From positions 1-28,757 of the forward strand of contig JBKDQQ010000171.1 of the NCBI GenBank assembly GCA_046341775.1: a stretch of DNA of 28,757 bases, read 5' to 3'. Below are positions 1 to 7,395 of the stretch, one piece after another. The notes below the pieces were generated by a model, which ran no database searches, was not told the DNA's origin, and worked only from the letters and a program-made list of their open reading frames with translations. The DNA is from SXXH01 sp041165735. Its GTDB lineage: Bacteria > Planctomycetota > UBA1135 > GCA-002686595. The first letter of the stretch is position 1, and every line of letters begins with the position of its first letter. The translations under genes were made by a program, and so were the position numbers.

Positions 1-366
1 GGTGCGCATGTCTGCCCTTGCGCCCGCCTGCCCGGCGGAGCACGCAGGATGGATCGACCTCGGTCGAAGGAAATCCCAAATATGGGCAGCGAATTCCTGG
101 CGAAATCCCGCGAGGACGCCCGGATCCGGTGGCGGCGAGCGGGTTGAAGGACGACTACGCTGGGGCAGGACCGCCACGCGGCGTGCGGGGACGGGGCTCG
201 CCCAGCCAGCTGCTGGAAGCCCGCACCCCTGCGCGGCTAGTCACACCCCCCGATGTTTCGCTGTGACCTCACGCTGGAACGCCGGTCGCAGTGATCACGG
301 CTTCCACAGCCTGCATCCCAAGCCACCGTTGGCGTCCGGGAAACCCTCGCCCACCCCCGGCGCGCC
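1..366. other. Left-edge stretch with no convincing gene
   Basis: This stretch lies downstream of the htpG stop codon and up to the window edge. Open frames exist on both strands but they are Arg/Ala/Pro-rich low-complexity translations without recognisable domains, as expected of GC-rich non-coding DNA. I see only short palindromes, for example GTCACA at about 242-247 facing TGTGAC at about 263-268, and GTGATCAC at about 292-299. There is no clear terminator with a T-tract for htpG. It could hold the regulatory region of a gene lying to the left of the window, but I cannot show that. Confidence 0.5.
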
Positions 367-2328
367 TCAGGCGAGCAGGCGCGCGAGCAGCTTGGCGAAG
401 CGGCCGGGATCCTCGAGCACCCCGCCTTCGGCTAGCACCGCCTGCCCGTGCAGCACTTCGCCCAGTTCCCCGGCCTGCTCGCGCCGCGCGGGGTCCTTCG
501 CCGCGGAGAGCAGGCGCTGCACCAGCGGGTGCTGCGCGTTCAACTCGAGGATGCGCTTGTCCTGCGGAACCTCCTGGTTCGAGGCGCGCAGGATGCGCGC
601 CATGTGCGGAGAGACGTTCGACTCGTCGGACACGAGCACCGCAGGCGACTCTTCGAGGCGCGTGGTGAACCGCACGGACTTGACCGACTTGGCGAGGCTG
701 CCTTCGAGCAAGCCGAGCGCGTCTCGGTGCTCGCGATCCAACGCCTCGCGCGCCTCCTTGGCCGCGGCGTCCTCCTCGAGCACGCGCCGGTCGAGCGCCA
801 CGAGCTTCTTGCCGCTCCATTCCGTCAAGCGCTGCACGACCCATTCGTCGATGGGATCGACGAGGAAGAGGACCTCCTCGCCGCGCTTCATCGGACCTTC
901 GAGGTGCGGGGAATGCGACAGGGCGAGGCGGTCGTTGCCCGTCAGGTACCAGATGCCCTCCTGGCCCTGCGGCATGCGCGCCACGTACTCGTCGAGCGAC
1001 ACGAGGTCGGCGTCCTTGCCGGATTCGCCGCGCGTCGACTCGAACAAGCACAGCTTGGCGATGCGCCCGTCGTCGTCGGCGCCGAACCAGATGCCCTCCT
1101 TGAGGCACACGCCGAAGTTGCGCCAGAAGCGCGCGTAGCGTTCGCGGTCGGCCGACATGACCCCTTCGAGCGCGTCCAGCACGCGCTTGACGAGGCGCTT
1201 GCCGATGGCGCGCACCTTGGCGTCGCTCTGCAGCACTTCGCGCGAGACATTGAGCGGCAGGTCGTTCGAATCCACCACCCCGCGCACGAAGCGCAGCCAC
1301 GACGGCAGCAGGTCCTCGCTCTCCTGCATGATCAGCACGCGCCGCACGTACAGCGCGATCTTGGAGCGCCCTTGCGTGCCATCGAACAAGTCCGACGGAC
1401 GGCGGTCGGGCACGAACAGCAACGCGGAATACTCGAGCCCGCCCTCGGCCTTGAAGTGGATCGTCTCGAAGGGCGGCGTCCAATCGTGCGCGAGCCTGCG
1501 GTAGAACTCGTCGTACTCCTCCTTCTTGATCTCGTCCTTCGAACGCGACCACAGGGGACGGCGCGAATTGAGCACGACCAGCTGGCGCTTGACGACGTCC
1601 TTGCCGTCGTCGTCCTCCTCGCGCTGCTCGATCTCCATGCGGATCGGGTGCGCGACGAAGTCCGACCAGCGCCGCACCGTGTCGCGCAGCTCGAACTCGC
1701 GCAGGAAATCCGCGGGATCGTCCTCGTCGTCGCCGCCTTGCCGCTCGCGCAGGTGCAACACCACGTCCGTGCCGCACGTGGCGCGCTCGATCGGCTCGAC
1801 CGAGTAGCCGCTCTTGCCGTCGGAGGTCCAGCGCCAGCCCTGGGCCTCGCCGCACTTGCGCGTCTCGACCACGACCTTGTCGGCCACGATGAAGCTCGAG
1901 TAGAAACCGACGCCGAACTGGCCGATCAGCTCGGGCTGGTTCGACCCGGACTCCGCCAATCGCTGCAGGAAGGCCTTGGTGCCCGAGCGCGCGATCGTGC
2001 CGAGGCTGGACACGAGGTCCTCGCGGTTCATGCCGATGCCGTCGTCCCGCACGGTCAAGGTGCGCGCCGCGACGTCCGGCACGAGCTCGATGGAGCCGCC
2101 TTCGGTCGCCCCGCCCTGCGCATCGCCCCAGCCGAGCTCCGGACGGGTCAGCGCCTCGTGGCGACGCTTGTCGATGGCGTCCGAGGCGTTGGAGATCAGT
2201 TCGCGCAGGAAGACCTCGCGCGTCTTGTAGAGCGAGTGGACGACGAGGGACAGCAGGTCCTTGACCTCGGCTTGGAAGCCGAGCGTCTCTTGCGCGCCAT
2301 TGGCGTTGTGCTCGGTGGTCTGGCTCAT
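367..2328 (-). CDS. htpG: Molecular chaperone HtpG (bacterial Hsp90)
   Basis: This encodes the cytosolic ATP-dependent Hsp90 chaperone that helps remodel client proteins with the DnaK system. The product is 653 residues, slightly longer than the E. coli protein (624). The GHKL ATPase pocket is visible as ELISNASDA (about 43-51), DDGIGM (about 95-100) and GQFGVGFYSS (about 136-145). The middle domain carries the conserved LNVSRE segment whose Arg contacts the ATP gamma-phosphate in the family. A Gly-rich insertion (about 68-79) sits before the DGIGM motif. I chose the ATG at 2326-2328, which begins MSQTTEH, because the frame upstream of it is only an Arg-Ile-Asp repeat read from the tandem repeat at 2476-2565. 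There is no strong Shine-Dalgarno sequence. It is divergent from the metalloprotease gene. The family assignment is secure. Confidence 0.97.
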   Translation of the reverse strand: MSQTTEHNANGAQETLGFQAEVKDLLSLVVHSLYKTREVFLRELISNASDAIDKRRHEALTRPELGWGDAQGGATEGGSIELVPDVAARTLTVRDDGIGMNREDLVSSLGTIARSGTKAFLQRLAESGSNQPELIGQFGVGFYSSFIVADKVVVETRKCGEAQGWRWTSDGKSGYSVEPIERATCGTDVVLHLRERQGGDDEDDPADFLREFELRDTVRRWSDFVAHPIRMEIEQREEDDDGKDVVKRQLVVLNSRRPLWSRSKDEIKKEEYDEFYRRLAHDWTPPFETIHFKAEGGLEYSALLFVPDRRPSDLFDGTQGRSKIALYVRRVLIMQESEDLLPSWLRFVRGVVDSNDLPLNVSREVLQSDAKVRAIGKRLVKRVLDALEGVMSADRERYARFWRNFGVCLKEGIWFGADDDGRIAKLCLFESTRGESGKDADLVSLDEYVARMPQGQEGIWYLTGNDRLALSHSPHLEGPMKRGEEVLFLVDPIDEWVVQRLTEWSGKKLVALDRRVLEEDAAAKEAREALDREHRDALGLLEGSLAKSVKSVRFTTRLEESPAVLVSDESNVSPHMARILRASNQEVPQDKRILELNAQHPLVQRLLSAAKDPARREQAGELGEVLHGQAVLAEGGVLEDPGRFAKLLARLLA

Positions 2329-2475
2329 GCTTGGTGCCCGTGCGGCCACCGCTCCGCGTGTCGGTGCAGGTGGAAAGTTGTTCCGGGCGGGCCGAGAGTA
2401 TGGAACACGAGACGGTTCGGCTCCATCCCCGTTGCGGCTCTCATGGCCTGCCCGCGCGCCGAGCCGTGCGCGCCC

Positions 2476-2565
2476 GGCCCTGCGCCGGTCGATCCTGCGC
2501 CGGTCGATCCTGCGCCGGTCGATCCTGCGCCGGTCGATCCTGCGCCGGTCGATCCTGCGCCGGTC
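2476..2565. repeat. 15-bp tandem repeat, six copies
   Basis: The unit gatcctgcgccggtc occurs in five perfect copies at 2491-2505, 2506-2520, 2521-2535, 2536-2550 and 2551-2565. A sixth copy at 2476-2490 differs at two bases. There are no spacers, so this is a minisatellite and not a CRISPR array. The unit length is divisible by three and leaves frames open on both strands (DPAPV rightwards, RRRID leftwards). It lies in the spacer between two divergent genes, where copy-number change would alter promoter spacing. Confidence 0.95.
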
Positions 2566-2600
2566 GGGTCGCGCGCCCCGAGCGGCCGGGCCAGGCCGGC

Positions 2601-2606
2601 TAGACT
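2601..2606 (+). promoter_or_regulatory. Possible -10 element for the metalloprotease gene
   Basis: TAGACT fits the TAnnnT form of a sigma-70-type -10 box in GC-rich genomes and lies 43 bases before the ATG at 2650. No convincing -35 hexamer is present at 16-18 bp. It resembles the TAGGCT boxes upstream of the genes starting at 16023 and 21954. Weak evidence on its own. Confidence 0.25.
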
Positions 2607-2649
2607 TGACCAGCACCCGTGCGCGCGCCGCACTCGCCCCATCCCGCAG

Positions 2650-4008
2650 ATGCGCCTACTGCCCCTCATCGCCGTCGCCGCCGCAGCCCTCTGGGCGGCC
2701 ATGCCGGGGCGCGCCTACACCTTCCTCGGGGGCTCGCTCGACCTGGCCCAGCGCGACGTGCGCGTGCACCTCAACTTCACGGACCCCGAGGCCATCGACG
2801 ACGCGCGCGGAGACCCGAACTTCCCGGGAGCCAGCAGCGTGGCCTTGTGCGCCTGGAAGGCGGTCGCCGAATGGGGCTCGACGCGACGCGGCGACGGGCA
2901 CGGCGATCCCACGCAGATCCCCGACGGATCTCCGCTCGTCGGCATCGGCTCGGGTGGCGCCAACTTCGATGCGTCGTGGCAAGGGCTGGCCCCGGGCGTC
3001 GGAGGTCCGAACGACAACATCATCTCGCAGCTCGATGGAGCCTCCGCCGGCGTGCTGGCGTTCTGCGAGACCCCGATCGCCGACGGCTGGCGCATCCGCG
3101 TCTATCGCGACGCGGCCATCTGGCACGACGACGTGCAGGGCGCGCCGCAACTCGCCGGCAGGAAGGACCTGCAAGGCGTCCTGACGCACGAGTACGGCCA
3201 CGCGCTCGGCCTCGACCACGACGGATCGGACGCCAACTCGACCATGTTCCCGTCGGCGAGCGGCACGGCCAACCACTTCCGCTCCATCGAGAGCGACGAC
3301 CAGAACGGCGTGCGCGCGCTGTACGGACTCGCCGCGCAGACCAAGCCGCGCATCCTCGGCTACGAGCTGCTCGGAGGCGGCGTGGTGCGCGTGCGGACGA
3401 CCGGACTGCCTTCGAGCGGCATCGAAGCGTGGTTCACGCGCCGCGATGGCAACCCCGACGGAGAACCCGTCAAGGTGGCGGGCCTCGCGTACGACGCGCA
3501 AGGCGGCCACGTCGACGTCGCGCCGCCCGCCACGGCCGGCGCAGGCGAGTTGCTGCTCAAGCTGCCGGGTGGCGACGGCGCGGCGCTTTCCAACGCCTTC
3601 CCGTTCGATCCGGTTCAAGCGCCGCTGCCGGAACCCGCCAACTACGGCGTCGGCAAGCTGAACTCGCTCGGCCTCGTGCCGCGCCTCGTCGTGCACGGCC
3701 GTCCGCGCGTCTCGACGGGCGACTTCGCGCTCGAACTCGTGGACGCCACGCCGAACGCACGCGGCATCTTGTTCTGGGGCGCGGCGCCGGCCGCCAACGC
3801 GGCCTTGGGCGGCACCTTGTGGACGTCGCGTCCCTTGCGTCGGGAAGCATCGTTCCGCGTCGACTTCGCCGGCTCGGCGTACGTGCCCTTGCCGGTGGCG
3901 CCGAGCATGATCGGAACCACGCGACGCTATCAGGCGTGGTACGCGGACGCGGCGGCGAGCTTCGGCGCCGGGTTGTCCGACGCCGTGCTGGTCGTGCACG
4001 GCCCTTGA
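2650..4008 (+). CDS. Secreted matrixin-like (M10-type) zinc metalloprotease
   Basis: The 452-residue product begins with a signal peptide (MRLLPLIAVAAAALW..., cleavage likely near GRA-Y about 22). The catalytic zinc site is HEYGHALGLDH at 180-190, the HExxHxxGxxH signature of metzincins, followed by a Met-turn candidate STMFP (about 197-201) and the segment DDQNGVRALYG (about 217-226) that typically closes a matrixin catalytic domain. Residues beyond about 230 form a second region rich in Gly, Val and Pro, probably beta-sheet, that I cannot assign. It is predicted to act outside the cytoplasm as an endopeptidase. The start was chosen for the signal peptide; the open frame extends upstream through the tandem repeat but without sensible protein sequence. 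It converges on the gene ending at 4039. Confidence 0.88.
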   Translation: MRLLPLIAVAAAALWAAMPGRAYTFLGGSLDLAQRDVRVHLNFTDPEAIDDARGDPNFPGASSVALCAWKAVAEWGSTRRGDGHGDPTQIPDGSPLVGIGSGGANFDASWQGLAPGVGGPNDNIISQLDGASAGVLAFCETPIADGWRIRVYRDAAIWHDDVQGAPQLAGRKDLQGVLTHEYGHALGLDHDGSDANSTMFPSASGTANHFRSIESDDQNGVRALYGLAAQTKPRILGYELLGGGVVRVRTTGLPSSGIEAWFTRRDGNPDGEPVKVAGLAYDAQGGHVDVAPPATAGAGELLLKLPGGDGAALSNAFPFDPVQAPLPEPANYGVGKLNSLGLVPRLVVHGRPRVSTGDFALELVDATPNARGILFWGAAPAANAALGGTLWTSRPLRREASFRVDFAGSAYVPLPVAPSMIGTTRRYQAWYADAAASFGAGLSDAVLVVHGP

Positions 4009-4038
4009 GAGCTCCTCCACGCGCACCGCGCGGCGGCT

Positions 4039-5142
4039 CTACTTCGGCGCGGGAGGCGGCGCGGCGCGCCGCGCCTTGGGCGTGTTGATGCTCCACTTGA
4101 GCTTCAGGCTCCCATCCAGCTCGATCGATTGGCTCAGGTCCTCCTTGCCCCCGAGTTCCGCGCGCACCGACGCTCCCAACTTGTGGCGTCCTTCGAGCGC
4201 GAACGACTTGACATGGCCCGCGTCGATCGAGTGGCGCAATTCGCCCTTGCCGACCAAGGCGAAGGAGCCGCGCGCGGCGACCACGCTCCGGCCATCCAGA
4301 CGATCCCCGAGCGACAACTGCTCGTTCGCGTAGCGCGTCTGGTCGCACTCGGCCTTGGCGTCGACTTCCACCTCGACCACCGCCTCGCGGACACCTTCGA
4401 CTTCTTCGACGCGCACGAAGCGCGCGCGCGCGCCACCTTCCCACGTGGCCGCCAGCAGCAGCTCGTGCAAGGGACCGCCCAGGCCGCCGCCAAGTTGGCG
4501 CAGGTATAGATCCTCCTCGCCCTTCTGGAAGCGCACCGGCGGCGCGCCACCCGGGCATAGTGCCAGCGCCAACGCGCGGGGCGCGACATCCCACTGCTCG
4601 CCCGGGCGAACTTCGCGACCGGGCAGGAAGCCTCGCAGGTCGCAGTCCTCCTCCAGCCGCGCGAGGAACTCCTCCGGCGACTCGCGTTCGTCGTAGTGGC
4701 GGCCATGGGACCCGTCGGCGGCGCGCACATGCAGGACGCTCGCGCCCGAAAGGGGCGAAGTCGCCTCGAACAAGGTGCGGCGTTCCTCGGCGCCCGGAGC
4801 CTTCGCGGAGAGCGTGGCCGTGAAGATCCAATCGTCGTGGCGCCGCTGGAGGAGCTTGGGGCCGTCGGCATCGAGCTCGCGCAGGTCATCGCGCAAGAGC
4901 ACCTGGAGGTTGCTCTTCAACGCCATGGAGTGTTGGCCGAGCTGTTCGACCCCACCCATGACGATGGCGAGGCGCGCCAAGCCGAGCTCCTGCTCGAGTT
5001 CGACGCGCTTGACGAACTTGGCGCCCGCGGCGGGCTTCCAAGCGAGCCGGATCGCCTGGCCTTCCGAGCCCTGCGCTGCGGCGCCGAGAGGCCCGATCAA
5101 GGGCAACGCCACGGCGACAGGGAGTGCGATCGTCGCGCTCAT
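4039..5142 (-). CDS. Secreted protein of unknown function
   Basis: I do not recognise this 367-residue protein. It starts with a signal peptide (MSATIALPVAVALPLIGPLGAAAQG), so it is probably periplasmic or secreted. The mature part is acidic with alternating hydrophobic residues, suggesting beta-strands, and ends in a Pro/Ala/Arg-rich tail. The ATG (5140-5142) overlaps the stop codon of the MORN-repeat gene upstream in an ATGA arrangement, and AAGG lies about 10 bases before it, so translation is probably coupled. Its position at the end of the MORN/JAMM cluster suggests a shared role with that exported MORN protein, but this is inference only. Confidence 0.8.
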   Translation of the reverse strand: MSATIALPVAVALPLIGPLGAAAQGSEGQAIRLAWKPAAGAKFVKRVELEQELGLARLAIVMGGVEQLGQHSMALKSNLQVLLRDDLRELDADGPKLLQRRHDDWIFTATLSAKAPGAEERRTLFEATSPLSGASVLHVRAADGSHGRHYDERESPEEFLARLEEDCDLRGFLPGREVRPGEQWDVAPRALALALCPGGAPPVRFQKGEEDLYLRQLGGGLGGPLHELLLAATWEGGARARFVRVEEVEGVREAVVEVEVDAKAECDQTRYANEQLSLGDRLDGRSVVAARGSFALVGKGELRHSIDAGHVKSFALEGRHKLGASVRAELGGKEDLSQSIELDGSLKLKWSINTPKARRAAPPPAPK

Positions 5143-6047
5143 TGCTTTCGACCCTTCTGGTATGTGCCGGAGAGTTCGGGGTTGAGCGAGCCGTCCTCGT
5201 TCCACACGCGCCAGGCGCCCTCGCGCTTGCCGACCAGGAACGAACCCTCGGACTTCTTCTGGCCGTTGGGCCACCAATCAGTCCACGGGCCGGTCTCCTG
5301 CCCGTCCTCGAAGCGACCGGCGTAGTCGCGCTGGCCGTTGTCGTGCCAGCCGGTCCAATCGCCGGTCATGCGACCAAGCCTGTATGCACCCTTCGCCTGC
5401 TCGCGTCCATTCGCGTGCCAACGAGTCCAAGTCCCGTCCTCGCGACCGCGGTCGAAGCGCCCTTCGAAGAGCTTGGCGCCGTCTGGATGGAAGCGCGTCC
5501 ACAGGCCGTGTTCGGCGTCGCGGTCCATCGGCCCCTTGGCCAGCAAGCGCCCCGACTCGTAGTTGGTCCACTCGCCGCACTTCGTCTCGAAGCAATAGTC
5601 GCCGGCGCTCGTCATGGCGCCATCGGGCGAATAGAACTCGAAGCGCCCTTGCCGCAGGCCGCGTTCGAACGAACCGCGCGCCTTCAGGCTGCCGTCCGGA
5701 TGGTGGAAGACCCACGGGCCGTGGCGCAGGCCTTCCTTCCACTCGCCCTCCTCCATCTTGTTGCCGGACTCGGACCAGTAGGTCCAGCGCCCCACGCGTT
5801 GGTAGTCGCGGAACTCGCCCTCGTAGGCGAGCTTCCCGTTCTTGTGCCAACCACGCCACAAGCCGCTGCGCCGGCCGTCCACGAGCCGTCCCTCGCGCGC
5901 CTTGAGGCCGTTGTCGTGCAGGAACACGACGGCACCAGGGATGGGCGCCCGCTCCTCGACGGCGGGCGGCGGCGAGACAGGCGGGGACTTCACTTCCTGC
6001 GCGGAGGAGGCGGCGTGCAGCGCGAACAGCAACAGGGCGGTGTGCAT
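5139..6047 (-). CDS. Exported MORN_2 (YwqK-type) repeat protein, copy 1
   Basis: The 302-residue product has a short signal peptide (MHTALLLFALHAASSAQ) and then about ten repeats of 23-24 residues with the pattern GxWxxWhxnGxxxxxGxaxxGxxx, for example GTWTRWHANGREQAKGAYRL and GPWTDWWPNGQKKSEGSF. This is the bacterial MORN_2 repeat found in YwqK-family proteins (COG2849), which fold as an extended beta-sheet and are often annotated as antitoxin on thin evidence. The true molecular role is unknown; a binding or scaffold surface is likely. It is the last of three paralogues in the cluster, 49 bp after the JAMM gene, and overlaps the next gene by 4 bp. The start was chosen for the signal peptide. 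Confidence 0.88.
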   Translation of the reverse strand: MHTALLLFALHAASSAQEVKSPPVSPPPAVEERAPIPGAVVFLHDNGLKAREGRLVDGRRSGLWRGWHKNGKLAYEGEFRDYQRVGRWTYWSESGNKMEEGEWKEGLRHGPWVFHHPDGSLKARGSFERGLRQGRFEFYSPDGAMTSAGDYCFETKCGEWTNYESGRLLAKGPMDRDAEHGLWTRFHPDGAKLFEGRFDRGREDGTWTRWHANGREQAKGAYRLGRMTGDWTGWHDNGQRDYAGRFEDGQETGPWTDWWPNGQKKSEGSFLVGKREGAWRVWNEDGSLNPELSGTYQKGRKQ

Positions 6048-6096
6048 CGGCGTGGGTGGCTTGGGCCGGGTCTTGGGGCGGCGGCGCGAGCGTAGT

Positions 6097-6543
6097 CTAC
6101 GGAGGGCAAGGCGCGCGCGTGGGCGCCTCTTCGGAAGGAGCCGCCGCGATCTGGAGCGGGAGCTCCACCCAACCACCTTCGATCCGGCGCCAGGCGCGCA
6201 ACCGCGGGCTGCCCGCGGGCGACACGAGCAGCACCGGAAGTTCCTTCCAGTCGGCGCACGCATCGCGATGGCCGGGCAGCGCCGCGCCGGCGGGATGGCT
6301 GTGCCACGCGGCGAGCGCCACCTCGCCCCTGGCGACGGCGCCATCCAGCGCCGCGCGCCACTGGCCGGGATGCGCCTCGAAGCGATCGGGTTCCGGCGCG
6401 AGGTTCGCCACCTCCACGAGCCGCGTCGCGCGGCCCGGCGCGCCGAGCAGCAAGCCGCAGGCCTCGCGCGGTTCGCTGGCGCGCGCGCGCTGCAGCAACT
6501 GCTCGACCAACTCCGGGGCCAGACGCAAAGTGCCGTCCCTCAA
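6097..6543 (-). CDS. JAMM-motif metalloprotease (Mov34/MPN/PAD-1, Prok-JAB-like)
   Basis: The 148-residue product is a single MPN domain. The zinc/catalytic set is visible: Glu27 in REACGLLLG, then HSHP (His81, His83) and Asp94 in HSHPAGAALPGHRD. The canonical JAMM motif has Ser eight residues after the second His; here it is Gly91, a notable change at an oxyanion-stabilising position. Family members cleave isopeptide or C-terminal peptide bonds of ubiquitin-like or sulfur-carrier proteins, but no such partner is encoded nearby. No signal peptide is seen, so it should be cytosolic. I take the start as TTG (6541-6543), which overlaps the preceding TGA (6540-6542) as TTGA and has GAGG four bases before it. 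It lies between two MORN-repeat genes. Confidence 0.82.
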   Translation of the reverse strand: MRDGTLRLAPELVEQLLQRARASEPREACGLLLGAPGRATRLVEVANLAPEPDRFEAHPGQWRAALDGAVARGEVALAAWHSHPAGAALPGHRDACADWKELPVLLVSPAGSPRLRAWRRIEGGWVELPLQIAAAPSEEAPTRAPCPP

Positions 6544-7370
6544 GCGCCCTCGTCTAGGCGCAGGCGCTGCACCAACGCGTCGTCGTCGTAGATGCCGGTG
6601 CGCGCCAGATGCGGCGAACCGTCGGAATGCCACTCCTTCCATGGACCTTGGCGCAGGCCATCGCGCCGCTCGCCCTCGGCGCGCTTCTGGCCGTTCTCCC
6701 ACCAATGCTCCCACCAGCCCTCCATCACCCCGTCGACGAAGCTGCCGCTGGAGGCGATGCGCCCATCCTCGTGCCAGCTCGTCCACAATCCTTCGCGGCG
6801 TCCCGCGCCCCACAATCCCTGGGTCGCGCGCGCGCCGTTGTGGTGCCAAGTCGTCCACGGCCCCTCGCGTTCGCCCAGCACCCACTCGCCGCGAGTGGCG
6901 GGGCCGCCATCGGCGTGCCAAGTCGACCACAAGCCATCGCGGCGATCATAGCGCCAGGCGCCACGCGCATAGCGGGCACCGGAGGGATGCCACGACTCCC
7001 ACGCGCCTTCCTTGCGACCGGCGCGGAACGCGACCTGCGCGGAGGGCGCGCCGCACGCATGCCAGAAGGTCCAAGGACCCTCCGGCTTGCCCGCGCCGTA
7101 CGCCCCTTGGGCGCGCAGGACTGCGCGCCGCCACCACCAGCGCCACGGGCCCTCGCGCCGCCCATCGACGACGAGGCCCTCGCCGCGCAAGCTGTCGTCG
7201 AAGGGGTGGTAGCGCGCTTCGCGGCCGTGGGGCGCGCCGCGACGATGCTCCAGCACGGCTCGGCGACGGCCATGCTCGTTGAAGTACGTCCACGCGCCTT
7301 CCTTCCACTCGCCATCGAGCAGCCCCTGCGCGCGCTTCCTCCCCGTGGCGTCCTTCAGCACGACGAACAT
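6540..7370 (-). CDS. MORN_2 (YwqK-type) repeat protein, copy 2
   Basis: The 276-residue product begins MFVVLKDATGRKRAQG and consists almost wholly of about ten MORN_2 repeats such as GLWSTWHADGGPATRGEW and GPWTTWHHNGARATQGLW. Unlike the paralogues at 5139-6047 and 7396-8637 it has no signal peptide, so it may stay in the cytoplasm with the JAMM protease whose start overlaps its stop. The gene begins 25 bp after the stop of the upstream paralogue. Tryptophan content is very high. The start ATG (7368-7370) is the first that gives repeat-like sequence; there is no strong Shine-Dalgarno site. Molecular function is unknown. Confidence 0.85.
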   Translation of the reverse strand: MFVVLKDATGRKRAQGLLDGEWKEGAWTYFNEHGRRRAVLEHRRGAPHGREARYHPFDDSLRGEGLVVDGRREGPWRWWWRRAVLRAQGAYGAGKPEGPWTFWHACGAPSAQVAFRAGRKEGAWESWHPSGARYARGAWRYDRRDGLWSTWHADGGPATRGEWVLGEREGPWTTWHHNGARATQGLWGAGRREGLWTSWHEDGRIASSGSFVDGVMEGWWEHWWENGQKRAEGERRDGLRQGPWKEWHSDGSPHLARTGIYDDDALVQRLRLDEGA

Positions 7371-7395
7371 GGCGATGCTCGCTGCAGCCCGGCGG

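Larger units (their letters stand above)
2329..2649. other. Divergent spacer between htpG and the metalloprotease gene
   Basis: This 321-bp spacer must hold the promoters of both flanking genes. It contains the 15-bp tandem repeat (2476-2565, listed separately). A possible leftward -10 for htpG reads CATACT on the minus strand (2397-2402), but its -35 partner at 17 bp matches poorly. A possible rightward -10 for the metalloprotease reads TAGACT (2601-2606). I see no CIRCE-type inverted repeat, the HrcA operator of heat-shock genes. The ATG at 2442 is in frame with the metalloprotease through the repeat, but using it would bury the signal peptide, so I do not call it a start. Confidence 0.45.

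Noticed and set aside
18..266. A small protein gene at the left edge
   Set aside because: The 82-residue translation is Arg/Pro/Gly-rich, without a ribosome site or recognisable pattern, so I cannot support it.
2476..2565. CRISPR array
   Set aside because: The 15-bp units are directly adjacent with no spacers and no cas genes are present.
448..4008. A very long rightward open frame antisense to htpG and continuous with the metalloprotease
   Set aside because: The part before 2650 is antisense to htpG and reads as His/Arg/Ala/Leu-rich low-complexity protein. Only the part from ATG 2650, with signal peptide and zinc site, is real.
6097..6543. RadC DNA-repair protein
   Set aside because: RadC shares the JAMM core but has an N-terminal helix-hairpin-helix region and a different motif context. 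This short protein matches the Prok-JAB form better.
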